DNA of 64,000 nucleotides from Flavobacteriales bacterium (lineage in GTDB: Bacteria > Bacteroidota > Bacteroidia > Flavobacteriales > Flavobacteriaceae). A model generated the notes under the pieces. The model searched no databases. It was not told the origin of the DNA and saw only the letters and a list, made by a program, of their open reading frames with translations. Position numbers and translations under genes: made by a program. Location of the stretch: assembly GCA_017303755.1 (NCBI GenBank), contig JAFLBS010000011.1, forward strand, positions 40,892 to 104,891. The letters run 5' to 3'. Of this stretch, positions 1 through 8,047 are shown in pieces; position 1 is the stretch's first letter, and the number at the start of each line of letters is the position of its first letter.

Positions 1-1
1 G

Positions 2-325
2 GAAATCACCAATACTCGAGGCATGAGTCAGTTTGCCGATGGTGGAATCGTTGGCACAAAACCGTATGTGAGTTCGGCTTCTTATATTGATAAAATGAGT
101 CATTATTGTGGTTCGTGTTTTTACAAGAAATCGATAAAAACGGGAGAAAAAGCCTGTCCGTTCAATAGTTTGTATTGGAATTTCTACGACCGTCATCAAG
201 ATAAATTGAGTAAAAATCCGCGTATTGGGATGATGTACAATGTGTGGAACAAAATGAAATCAGAAGATAAAATTGCTTTATTAGAACAAGCAGACACGTA
301 TTTAAAAAAGATAAATGAATTATGA
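2..325 (+). CDS. Photolyase of the Fe-S bacterial cryptochrome/photolyase family, C-terminal part (cut by window edge)
   Basis: The reading frame is open from base 2, so only the last ~107 residues of a larger flavoprotein are present. The visible part is the C-terminal end of the FAD-binding helical domain. It holds YCGSCFYKKSIKTGEKAC, a C-x2-C-x12-C pattern that fits three of the four cysteines binding the 4Fe-4S cluster in PhrB-type (6-4) photolyases; the fourth would lie upstream of the window. The family uses FAD and light to repair UV photoproducts in DNA. The stop codon overlaps the next start (ATGA, 322-325), so it is translationally coupled to the DASH cryptochrome. Family assignment is from the cysteine spacing and the GMSQFADGG and YWNFYDRH segments. 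Confidence 0.88.
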   Translation, partial: EITNTRGMSQFADGGIVGTKPYVSSASYIDKMSHYCGSCFYKKSIKTGEKACPFNSLYWNFYDRHQDKLSKNPRIGMMYNVWNKMKSEDKIALLEQADTYLKKINEL

Positions 326-1608
326 AAACTGCATTAATTTGGTTCAAAACCGATTTGCGATTGACCGACAATGAAACATTAGTAAAAGCCATAGCTCAAA
401 ACGATCAAGTACTTCCTTTGTATTGTTTGGATGAAGATCATTTTACGACTACTTCATTCGGATTTAAAAAAACGGGTAGTTTTAGAGCACAATTTTTATT
501 AGAATCGTTAGCCGATTTGGATAAAAACCTACGAAAATTGGGTTCTGGATTGCTTTTGGTCAAAGGTAAACCCGAGCTAGAATTACCAAAAATTGCACAA
601 CAATTCAATGTAAAAAAAGTATATGCAAAAAGAGAAGTTGCTTTTGAAGAAAAACAAACTGAAGCTTTGGTTCAAAAAGAATTGTTTAAGCTAGGTTGTC
701 AATTTGAAACCTTGAGCACAAGTACGTTGTACCACGCCGAAGATTTGCCTTTTTCCATCAAAGACATTCCTGATGTATTTACCAATTTCAGAAAAAAGAC
801 GGAAAAAGAATCCGTTATTAGACCCATTTTTGATGCACCAACAGCCATTTCTACACCCGAAATTCCAGCATTAGAATTACCAACTCTAACGGAGTTGGAT
901 TTAGAAGAAATAGCTATCGATGAAAGAGCAGCCATACAATTCAAAGGTGGTGAATCGGAAGCAATTAAACGTCTGAATCACTATTTTTACGAAACCAAAT
1001 GTTTGTCGAAATACAAGGAAACCCGCAACGAAATGGTAGGTTCCAATTATTCATCAAAATTTTCAGCCTGGTTAGCCATGGGTTGTATTTCGGCGCGATT
1101 CATTCACGGTGAAATTAAGAAATACGAAAAACAATTTGGTTCTAACGATTCGACGTATTGGTTGGAATTCGAATTGTTATGGCGTGATTTCTTTCGATTC
1201 ATGTTCAAGAAACACCAAACGAAATTATTTCAACCGAGCGGAATTGTTGGCGAACCTAAATTGGCCAACACCAATCAAAAAGTACTCGACATGTGGATCA
1301 ATGGGAAAACCAAAAATGATTTCATTGATGCCAATATGATTGAATTGAAATTGACCGGATTTATGAGCAACCGCGGTCGACAAAATGTAGCGAGTTACCT
1401 TATCAACGATTTACAACTCGATTGGCGTTTGGGCGCAGCGTATTTTGAAGAACAACTGATTGACTACGACGTCTCGAGCAATTGGGGCAATTGGGCGTAT
1501 TTGGCTGGAGTTGGAAATGATCCACGAACCAACCGCTATTTTAATATCGAAAAACAAGCCAACGATTACGATAAATCGAAAGTATTTCGCAATTTGTGGT
1601 TGCAGTAA
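322..1608 (+). CDS. DASH-family cryptochrome / ssDNA photolyase
   Basis: The 428-residue protein has the usual DASH size. The N-terminal photolyase alpha/beta domain begins with LIWFKTDLRLTDNETL, where an antenna cofactor normally binds. The C-terminal FAD domain has LEFELLWRDFFRFM, TGFMSNRGRQNVASYL and SSNWGNWAYLAGVGNDPR, all hallmarks of the DASH group. The family repairs cyclobutane dimers in single-stranded DNA and may sense blue light. It overlaps the upstream photolyase by 4 bp and precedes an SDR-DUF2867 gene by 11 bp, so the three form one light/UV-response operon. The start ATG is the only one consistent with the conserved N terminus. Confidence 0.95.
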   Translation: MKTALIWFKTDLRLTDNETLVKAIAQNDQVLPLYCLDEDHFTTTSFGFKKTGSFRAQFLLESLADLDKNLRKLGSGLLLVKGKPELELPKIAQQFNVKKVYAKREVAFEEKQTEALVQKELFKLGCQFETLSTSTLYHAEDLPFSIKDIPDVFTNFRKKTEKESVIRPIFDAPTAISTPEIPALELPTLTELDLEEIAIDERAAIQFKGGESEAIKRLNHYFYETKCLSKYKETRNEMVGSNYSSKFSAWLAMGCISARFIHGEIKKYEKQFGSNDSTYWLEFELLWRDFFRFMFKKHQTKLFQPSGIVGEPKLANTNQKVLDMWINGKTKNDFIDANMIELKLTGFMSNRGRQNVASYLINDLQLDWRLGAAYFEEQLIDYDVSSNWGNWAYLAGVGNDPRTNRYFNIEKQANDYDKSKVFRNLWLQ

Positions 1609-1619
1609 ACGACTAGCGT

Positions 1620-3047
1620 ATGAGAGTATTATTAACAGGTTCGAATGGTTATGTAGGTCGACGTTTGTTGCCCGAATTACTCTCGCAAGGTCATGAAGTA
1701 ATCTGTGCTGTTCGCGATGCGATGCGTTTGGGTTTGGATGCGAATACGTTACAATTAATTACGATTTGGGAAGTTGATTTTTTAGATGAAGTCCACTTTG
1801 AAAATTGTCCTGAGAACATCGATATTGCCTACTTTTTGATTCATTCGATGTCGAGTTCAACGGTCAATTTCGATGAAATGGAAGCGAAAACCGCCTACAA
1901 TTTCAATCAGTATTCCCAATTCATGAATGTGAAGCAAGTGATTTATTTGAGCGGAATTGTCAACGATCCACTATTATCCAAACACATGCTTTCGCGAAAT
2001 AATGTAGAAAAGATTTTATCGGAAGGTCAACATAATTTAACGGTTTTAAAAGCCGGAATCATTGTAGGTTCGGGAAGTTCATCGTTTGAAATCATTCGCG
2101 ATTTATGTGAAAAATTGCCCGTTATGATTACTCCAAAATGGGTGTTGACCAAAACGCAACCGATTGCAATTCGTGATGTAATGAACTATTTAATTGGTGT
2201 TCAAAATCGCGAAGATTGTTTCAACCAATCGTTTGATATTGGAGGACCGAACATTATCACCTACAAACAAATGATGCAATTGTACGCCAAAACACGCCGA
2301 ATTAAATTGGCCATCATCACTGTTCCGATAATGACACCCAAATTGTCATCCTATTGGTTGTATTTTGTGACTTCAACATCCTATAAATTAGCTATGAATT
2401 TAGTCGATAGTATGAAAGTCGAAGTTATTTGTAAGGACAACCGACTTCAAAAAATGCTCAATATCAAACCGATTTCGTATGTGGATGCCATCAAATTGGC
2501 CTTTCAAAAAATCGAACAAAATTTAGTGATTTCGAGTTGGAAAGACAGTTTAACCAGCAGTCGTTTGACTCATAATTTATCCAATTACATTCAAATTCCG
2601 AATTACGGCTGTTTGAAAGACAGTAAAAAAATGAAGATTGACGATGTCAATCAAGTGCTTGATAATATTTGGTCGATTGGTGGTGACAAAGGTTGGTATT
2701 ACGGCAGTTGGATGTGGCAATTACGTGGTTTTATTGATAAATTGTTTGGTGGAGTAGGATTACGAAGAGGAAGAACAAGTCCGACGCACTTAGACAATGG
2801 CGATTCACTCGATTTTTGGCGTGTTTTGTTGGCCGATAAAGAAAACAAACGATTATTATTATTTGCCGAAATGCGAGTTCCAGGTGAAGCATGGCTCGAA
2901 TTCAGAATCGACGAAGAGCATTATTTACACCAAATTGCTACGTTTCGTCCAAAGGGAATTTTCGGTCGATTGTATTGGTACAGCATGTTGCCTTTTCACT
3001 TTTTTATTTTTAACGGAATGATAAAAAGAATAGCCAATTCTAAATAA
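1620..3047 (+). CDS. SDR-family NAD(P)-binding protein with C-terminal DUF2867 domain
   Basis: The protein has 475 residues. Residues 1-~300 form an extended/atypical SDR Rossmann domain starting MRVLLTGSNGYVGRRLLPEL (GxxGxxG), like NAD(P)H-binding NmrA-type proteins. The last ~150 residues (WSIGGDKGWYYGSWMWQLRG, then LRRGR and PGEAWLEF) match DUF2867. Two-domain proteins of this kind recur beside photolyase and cryptochrome genes in Bacteroidota; the substrate is not known. It sits 11 bp after the DASH gene and closes the operon. A role in the light response is inferred from position only. Confidence 0.88.
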   Translation: MRVLLTGSNGYVGRRLLPELLSQGHEVICAVRDAMRLGLDANTLQLITIWEVDFLDEVHFENCPENIDIAYFLIHSMSSSTVNFDEMEAKTAYNFNQYSQFMNVKQVIYLSGIVNDPLLSKHMLSRNNVEKILSEGQHNLTVLKAGIIVGSGSSSFEIIRDLCEKLPVMITPKWVLTKTQPIAIRDVMNYLIGVQNREDCFNQSFDIGGPNIITYKQMMQLYAKTRRIKLAIITVPIMTPKLSSYWLYFVTSTSYKLAMNLVDSMKVEVICKDNRLQKMLNIKPISYVDAIKLAFQKIEQNLVISSWKDSLTSSRLTHNLSNYIQIPNYGCLKDSKKMKIDDVNQVLDNIWSIGGDKGWYYGSWMWQLRGFIDKLFGGVGLRRGRTSPTHLDNGDSLDFWRVLLADKENKRLLLFAEMRVPGEAWLEFRIDEEHYLHQIATFRPKGIFGRLYWYSMLPFHFFIFNGMIKRIANSK

Positions 3048-3065
3048 AAATTATCAAATTCTAAT

Positions 3066-3073
3066 TATATTTG
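3066..3073 (+). promoter_or_regulatory. -7 promoter element for proline dehydrogenase
   Basis: TATATTTG followed by TGC fits the Bacteroidota TAnnTTTG consensus, 69 bp before the start codon. No TTG is at the right distance upstream, so the -33 box is weak or absent. Confidence 0.5.
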
Positions 3074-3141
3074 TGCAAACATTATATATACTTGCTATTT
3101 TAATGTTTTAACTGATAATTAGTTACATTACTTATAATCCA

Positions 3142-4311
3142 ATGGATAAAATCTTCAACAACACTCAAGTTGCTTTCTCTTTAAAAAGCGACACCGAACT
3201 CGATAGAGCGTATTTTCTTTTCAAAATGATTGCCAGCGAACCTTTAGTTCGAATCGGAACAGCTGTTACCAACTTTGCTTTAAAAGCACATTTACCCGTT
3301 GACGGATTAATTCGAGCAACGGTTTTTGATCATTTTTGTGGAGGTGTAAATGAAAACGACTGTTTGACTGTTGTAGATAAAATGTTTACCAAAGGCGTTT
3401 CGTCGGTTTTGGATTATTCGGTGGAAGGAAAAGAAGAAGAAGCGCAATTTGACGCTGCTTTGGAAATGACATTGAAAACAGTTGAATTTGCAAAAGAGCG
3501 TCAGGCAATTCCTTTTGCGGTGTTCAAACCAACTGGTTTAGGGCGTTTGGATTTATATGAAAAAGTAGGAGCGAAGCAAACACTTTCTGATGATGAACAA
3601 GCCGAATGGAATAAAGTAAAAGAGCGCTTTGATGTAATCTGTAAAACAGCACACCAAAAAAACGTGGCATTACTGATTGATGCCGAAGAAAGTTGGATGC
3701 AAGATGCAGCTGATGATTTGGTAGAAGAAATGATGCGTCGCTACAACAAAGAAAAAGTAATTGTGTTCAATACGTTGCAAATGTACCGTTGGGATCGAAT
3801 GGATTACTTAAAAAGTTTACAAGAAAGAGCCAAAGCAGATGGTTTTTACATCGGAATGAAATTGGTTCGTGGCGCTTACATGGAAAAAGAACACAAACGT
3901 GCCGAAGAGAATGGTTATCCAACACCAATTTGCGCTTCCAAACAAGCAACTGACGACAATTATAATGTTGCTGTTGATTATATGATGAAACACATTGATC
4001 GAATGGCGATTTTTGCTGGAACGCACAATGAGGAAAGTTCGTATAAGTTGATGGAAATGATGAATGCTAACGGAATTGCAAAAAATGATCAACGTTTGTG
4101 GTTCGGACAATTGTATGGAATGAGCGATAACATCAGTTACAATTTAGCAGCTCACGGTTATAATGTGGCCAAGTATTTGCCTTTTGGACCAGTACGCGAT
4201 GTGATGCCGTATTTGATTAGACGTGCCGAAGAAAATACTTCAGTTGCTGGACAAACGAGCAGAGAATTGAATTTATTAAAAACCGAACGCGAACGCAGAA
4301 AGATTAAGTAG
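3142..4311 (+). CDS. Proline dehydrogenase (monofunctional, FAD-dependent)
   Basis: The enzyme oxidises L-proline to pyrroline-5-carboxylate and passes electrons through FAD to the quinone pool, the first step of proline catabolism. At 389 residues it is the monofunctional form, not PutA. Motifs of the TIM barrel are visible: MKLVRGAYMEKE (the K-x-V-R-G-A-Y strand), FAGTHNEES, FGQLYGMSDN, and near the end YLPFGPVRDVMPYLIRRAEENT, whose paired arginines bind the substrate carboxylate. No P5C dehydrogenase lies next to it. It stands alone after the photolyase operon and converges on the DUF3137 gene. Confidence 0.95.
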   Translation: MDKIFNNTQVAFSLKSDTELDRAYFLFKMIASEPLVRIGTAVTNFALKAHLPVDGLIRATVFDHFCGGVNENDCLTVVDKMFTKGVSSVLDYSVEGKEEEAQFDAALEMTLKTVEFAKERQAIPFAVFKPTGLGRLDLYEKVGAKQTLSDDEQAEWNKVKERFDVICKTAHQKNVALLIDAEESWMQDAADDLVEEMMRRYNKEKVIVFNTLQMYRWDRMDYLKSLQERAKADGFYIGMKLVRGAYMEKEHKRAEENGYPTPICASKQATDDNYNVAVDYMMKHIDRMAIFAGTHNEESSYKLMEMMNANGIAKNDQRLWFGQLYGMSDNISYNLAAHGYNVAKYLPFGPVRDVMPYLIRRAEENTSVAGQTSRELNLLKTERERRKIK

Positions 4312-4350
4312 TTTTTTAAACTAATCGAAACGATTGTTGTATTTTGAATT

Positions 4351-5406
4351 TTATACCTTAGTCCAAATTCGTGTGTCTAAATTTAATTCTTTTACAATTT
4401 TTTCGAAATAGTTTATTTCGTTGATGTAGGGTAGAAAAAAACTTTCGTTTTCAATTTTAGTGTTCAGATTAAATCGGAAAAAGTTTTTGTTCCAAGGGAT
4501 TATGAAATACATTTTTCCATTTATGAATGATACTATAGGAAGAGCATTTTCTTTTTCAGAAATTATACGTATCCTGTCAATTAAGTTTTGTGATAGAACA
4601 TAATATCCAGTTTGAATATCGGACGTATAAATATTATAGTTATCATTTATATGTGGATTTTCAATGTTGATTTTCGTTAGGTTTTTTGGGTCCAAAATTT
4701 CGTAAAGTTGATCTATTTTTCGATCATTTTTTTTGGGAAGCATTACTACTTTGCCACTAAAATCTTTGTGAAAGTCTGCATGCATAAACAATCCTGAAAA
4801 GAACACATTCGTATCTTGTACCACTCCAGGAAAAATATCATCGGATTGTGTATCACCATGAAAAATATTTTTAAAGATTTCTACAGGAAGTAGAATTAAT
4901 GAGAGTAAACAACCTCCAGCTGTTTTTGTGTAATTGGTTTCATTTCTATAAAATTTGATTTCGACAAATTCAACATCAATGTTATCAATTTGACCTTTTA
5001 CATAATCTTCTCCTTCAATAATTACAGTATTAGCAAAGAAACCTTTTGATATAATTTCGCTGTCAGCTAGTGTTTTTTTATTGTAACCTAGAGATGAATA
5101 TTTATATGTAGTATTAATATAACTGAATATTTTGGGTAAAATATCCTCTTTTAGTGTTGCTTCAAAAACTTCTTTTGGATCATTTATGAAGTAAAATAAA
5201 AAATAAATGACACCAAGAGCGATAGTAATAGGAACAAGTACAGGAATAATGATATTAATAACTAATAATATGATTATAACTACCTTCAGAATTTTACTCA
5301 AAGGTTTTACAATTTTATAGAAATAGTTTTTCTTAACAGCCTTTATTCTTTCTTTTTCTAAATACTCTGCCTTTTCATTTAGAAAAGACTTCAATTGATC
5401 ATCCAT
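4351..5406 (-). CDS. DUF3137 family membrane protein
   Basis: The 351-residue protein has a short charged N terminus, then one hydrophobic hairpin (~residues 38-75, ILKVVIIILLVINIIIPVLV and following) and a large soluble C-terminal domain that resembles DUF3137. Proteins of this family often sit beside LemA, as here, where the LemA gene ends only 14 bp upstream. The pair is probably co-transcribed and may form a membrane-linked complex; no biochemical function is established. I see no catalytic motif. It converges on proline dehydrogenase with about 40 bp between stops and no clear terminator. Confidence 0.8.
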   Translation of the reverse strand: MDDQLKSFLNEKAEYLEKERIKAVKKNYFYKIVKPLSKILKVVIIILLVINIIIPVLVPITIALGVIYFLFYFINDPKEVFEATLKEDILPKIFSYINTTYKYSSLGYNKKTLADSEIISKGFFANTVIIEGEDYVKGQIDNIDVEFVEIKFYRNETNYTKTAGGCLLSLILLPVEIFKNIFHGDTQSDDIFPGVVQDTNVFFSGLFMHADFHKDFSGKVVMLPKKNDRKIDQLYEILDPKNLTKINIENPHINDNYNIYTSDIQTGYYVLSQNLIDRIRIISEKENALPIVSFINGKMYFIIPWNKNFFRFNLNTKIENESFFLPYINEINYFEKIVKELNLDTRIWTKV

Positions 5407-5420
5407 AAATCGTAAAGAAT

Positions 5421-6014
5421 TTAATTGAACAATTGCTTAAGATCTGGTGTTGCTTTGGCTGTTTCATCTGCTATAAAATAAGGACTCAGATGAAAATCAT
5501 TAATACTAGCTATTACATTAGAAGGAAAAGTTTGAATCGAGTTATTTAATTTATTCACTGAAGCATTATAAGCTCTTCTTGATGCACTTATCTGTTCTTC
5601 CGTTTCGTTTAAAGTTCGTTGCAATTGCAACATGTTATCACTCGATTTTAAATCGGGGTAATTTTCAACAGTTACCATTAGATTTTTTAATAATCCTGTC
5701 ATACTATTTTCTAAGTCGAATCGTTCAGAAGAATTTGGATTTACATTTGAAATTTTGTTTCTCAATTCTACAATTTCGGCTAAAGTATTTTGTTCAAAAG
5801 ACATATATTTTTTAACGCTTTCAACTAGGTTTGGAATGAGTTCACCTCTTTTTTGAAGCGCCACATCAACACCACTAAAAGCATATTCAATTTGATTTCT
5901 TTTTCTAACCAATCCATTATAAATTGAAATTAATACCGGAATTGTGATAAAAAATAAGGGCAGAGTAACAACGATTGATACAACTAAAATTAGATAGGCT
6001 GTTGACTTGTTCAT
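5421..6014 (-). CDS. LemA family protein
   Basis: The 197-residue protein has one N-terminal membrane anchor (~residues 5-30) followed by the LemA signature ISIYNGLVRKRNQIEYAFSG and DVALQKRGELIPNLVESVKK. The rest is predicted to be helical and to form a coiled bundle on the far side of the membrane. LemA proteins are widespread and of unclear function. The gene is the first of a two-gene unit with the DUF3137 gene. The start ATG places the membrane segment at the very N terminus, as is usual. Confidence 0.92.
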   Translation of the reverse strand: MNKSTAYLILVVSIVVTLPLFFITIPVLISIYNGLVRKRNQIEYAFSGVDVALQKRGELIPNLVESVKKYMSFEQNTLAEIVELRNKISNVNPNSSERFDLENSMTGLLKNLMVTVENYPDLKSSDNMLQLQRTLNETEEQISASRRAYNASVNKLNNSIQTFPSNVIASINDFHLSPYFIADETAKATPDLKQLFN

Positions 6015-6093
6015 AGAATTTAATTTAAGTTTACTATTTGTTAGTTTGATTTATATGAACTTATGTAACCGTTAGTTTCTACTTATCATTTCT

Positions 6094-6765
6094 CTAAAAA
6101 TCCAAATCAAACGTCTTTTTGAGTAACTCAACATTCGGATTGATTTCATTCAAACGATTGTATTTGTCTTGGCTCGTAAAAGCTATTTTACTTTTGATTC
6201 CTTCATTAACAATTACATCTATTGTAATTTCATGATTGTGTAAATGACCGCGTAAATAACCTAAAAGTTCAGGTTTTTCTTTTTCAAAATCAATTTTAGA
6301 ACCTTCGTTGGGTAACTCATATACAATTTTAAAACCTTCCAATTTGGGTTCGTTCATGCGCAACAACGATTCCATTATTTTATGGCCTTTATCGCCTAAT
6401 CGATCGGCGTATTTGAACCAAAATTGGAGCATATCCGTTTCAGAAAATTGCTCAGCCGGCAATTGAACATCTTGCTTTACAACACCTTTTTGTTGTTCTA
6501 ATAATTCTTTTTTCGCGCGAATACTCGCCAATGATAAAGCCGAAACTTTGGGTTCGTTGGAATCTAATGGTTTTGAAGTTGGAGTATTTTCAACTGGTGT
6601 TGCTAATTGAACTTCCGGAATTACTTTTGGTTCTTCTTTAACTTCAACCTCAGGAATAGTAACTTCTGGTGGATTGGAACTCTCAGTCTGTGGTTGTTGA
6701 GTAACTACTTCTTTAATCGAAAAATCATTTCGTCTGAAATAGGTTGGCGGAATTATAAAGTCAGC
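6094..6765 (-). CDS. dnaX: DNA polymerase III tau C-terminal extension (dnaX, -1 frame)
   Basis: This frame continues dnaX after the A10 run. It codes for ~223 residues: a Pro/Glu/Thr-rich linker, then a folded C-terminal domain (FSETDMLQFWFKYADRLGDK and the segment after it) that in tau would contact DnaB helicase and the polymerase alpha subunit. The frame is closed by TGA at 6781-6783, immediately upstream of the run, and it has no ATG between there and the folded domain. It should therefore be reached only by a one-base shift from the upstream frame. Joining the two gives 580 residues. It is either tau made by slippage, or a dnaX broken by a homopolymer sequencing error. Confidence 0.85.
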   Translation of the reverse strand, partial: ADFIIPPTYFRRNDFSIKEVVTQQPQTESSNPPEVTIPEVEVKEEPKVIPEVQLATPVENTPTSKPLDSNEPKVSALSLASIRAKKELLEQQKGVVKQDVQLPAEQFSETDMLQFWFKYADRLGDKGHKIMESLLRMNEPKLEGFKIVYELPNEGSKIDFEKEKPELLGYLRGHLHNHEITIDVIVNEGIKSKIAFTSQDKYNRLNEINPNVELLKKTFDLDF

Positions 6766-7835
6766 TTTTTTTTTTCTCCATCAAAGTTGATAGAGCACAA
6801 TTGCATGAGTGTTAATTCGACTAACAATCGTTGGTTTTGTGAAACCTTAAATTTCAAATCACAATCGTTGGCAATTTCAATGGCTTTTAATAAAAAGTCG
6901 GGATTGCATTTTTGCGCTTGTTGACCATAAAGCAGTTGTGCTTGTTCGCCCGCTTCCAATAAAGTCAGTGTTGCGGGATTTTTACACACTAATAAATCTC
7001 TGAAATGACTCGCCAAACCAGCAATAAAATGATGTCCATCAAAACCTTTTGATAAAATATCATTGTAAGCCACCAAAATCTCAGGAATGTTGTTCTCCAA
7101 AATCAAATCGGTTACGTTTACATAGGTTTCGTAATCCAACACATTCAAATTTTCGGTTACGGCTTGTCGTGTCAAATTGGTTCCACAGTACGAAACCACA
7201 CGGTCAAAAATAGACAAAGCGTCGCGCATCGCACCATCGGCTTTTTGAGCAATGATGTGTAAGGCATCGTCTTCAAATTGAATTCCTTGACTTTGAGCTA
7301 CTTCTGCCAAATGATCTTTAGCGTCTTTAACGGTAATTCGTTTGAAATCAAAGATTTGACAACGCGATAATATGGTCGGAATGATTTTGTGTTTTTCGGT
7401 CGTAGCCAATATAAAAATGGCGTGCTTAGGCGGTTCTTCTAAGGTTTTCAAAAACGCATTGAAAGCTGCAGACGATAACATGTGAACCTCATCAATGATG
7501 TACACTTTGTATTGACCCGTCTGTGGTGGAATTCGGACTTGGTCAATCAGATTTCGAATATCATCTACTGAGTTATTCGAAGCAGCATCCAATTCGAAGA
7601 CATTAAAAGCAAAATCTTCGTTCGGATCATCATAACCTGGTTGATTAATTTTTCGTGCTAGAATTCGAGCACAAGTGGTTTTCCCAACGCCACGCGGACC
7701 AGTAAACAATAGAGCAGAAGCCAAGTGATTGGTTTCTATGGCATTCAACAAAGTGTTGGTAATAGCTTGTTGTCCGACAACATCTTTAAATGTTTGCGGA
7801 CGGTATTTACGAGCTGATACTACAAATTGTTCCAT
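6753..7835 (-). CDS. dnaX: DNA polymerase III subunit gamma/tau, frame-0 product (gamma-like)
   Basis: This is the clamp-loader ATPase. The 360-residue frame-0 product contains GPRGVGKTT (Walker A), IIDEVHML (Walker B), LATTEKHKIIPTILSRCQIF (sensor 1 and SRC) and domain III, and then ends LTL-stop right after the A10 run. That is about the size of clamp-loader domains I-III, that is, a gamma form. The four-cysteine zinc module usual after Walker A (E. coli type) is missing: the segment reads CARILARKINQPGYDDPNED. A promoter lies at 7852-7881. The complete tau product would span 7835 down to 6094. Confidence 0.95.
   Translation of the reverse strand: MEQFVVSARKYRPQTFKDVVGQQAITNTLLNAIETNHLASALLFTGPRGVGKTTCARILARKINQPGYDDPNEDFAFNVFELDAASNNSVDDIRNLIDQVRIPPQTGQYKVYIIDEVHMLSSAAFNAFLKTLEEPPKHAIFILATTEKHKIIPTILSRCQIFDFKRITVKDAKDHLAEVAQSQGIQFEDDALHIIAQKADGAMRDALSIFDRVVSYCGTNLTRQAVTENLNVLDYETYVNVTDLILENNIPEILVAYNDILSKGFDGHHFIAGLASHFRDLLVCKNPATLTLLEAGEQAQLLYGQQAQKCNPDFLLKAIEIANDCDLKFKVSQNQRLLVELTLMQLCSINFDGEKKKLTL
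6766..6775 (-). other. A10 slippery run in dnaX (candidate programmed frameshift)
   Basis: On the coding strand ten A are followed by G, read in frame 0 as GAA AAA AAA AAG. This contains A AAA AAG in the same phase as the E. coli dnaX slippery heptamer. Frame 0 meets TAA at 6753-6755, and frame -1 has TGA at 6781-6783, so the frames can be joined only within 27 bases. I see no strong upstream SD or downstream stem-loop, which favours transcriptional slippage over ribosomal shifting. Confidence 0.7.
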
Positions 7836-7851
7836 AGAAATTATTGGATTA

Positions 7852-7881
7852 CAAATATATAATTTTCAATTTCAATTTCAA
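7852..7881 (-). promoter_or_regulatory. Promoter of dnaX
   Basis: TTG (7881-7879), 19 bp, TATATTTG (7859-7852), 16 bp upstream of the ATG. The TTG is one of several in a TTGAAA hexamer repeat. Confidence 0.75.
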
Positions 7882-7970
7882 TGTAAATGTCAATAACAAA
7901 TTGAAAAAATGTTTTCAAAATAAGGTTTAAAAATTGAATCCGAAATGTTTGTGACTACTACTTTTTATTA

Positions 7971-8034
7971 TTGCCATTGATATTGTCATTGCCATTGTCA
8001 TTGCGATTGATATTGCCATTGTCATTGCCATTGC
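7971..8034 (+). repeat. Hexamer repeat with TTG every 6 bp, upstream of rnpB
   Basis: Eleven copies of an imperfect NNATTG unit (CCATTG, TCATTG, GATATTG-like) run with an exact 6-bp period; TTG begins at 7971, 7977 and so on to 8031. The repeat fills the -33 region of the rnpB promoter. The open frames across it are repeat artefacts. Confidence 0.9.
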
Positions 8035-8043
8035 TTACCTTTG
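8013..8043 (+). promoter_or_regulatory. Promoter of rnpB
   Basis: TACCTTTG at 8036-8043 is the -7 box, followed 5 bases later by the first base of RNase P RNA. The TTG at 8013-8015 is 20 bp upstream; flanking repeat units offer other TTG choices at 6-bp steps. Confidence 0.75.
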
Positions 8044-8047
8044 CACC

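Noticed and set aside
6094-6531. Independent gene for the dnaX C-terminal part starting at a TTG
   Set aside because: The frame is open and protein-like well before that codon, back to the A10 run, so it is the tau extension.
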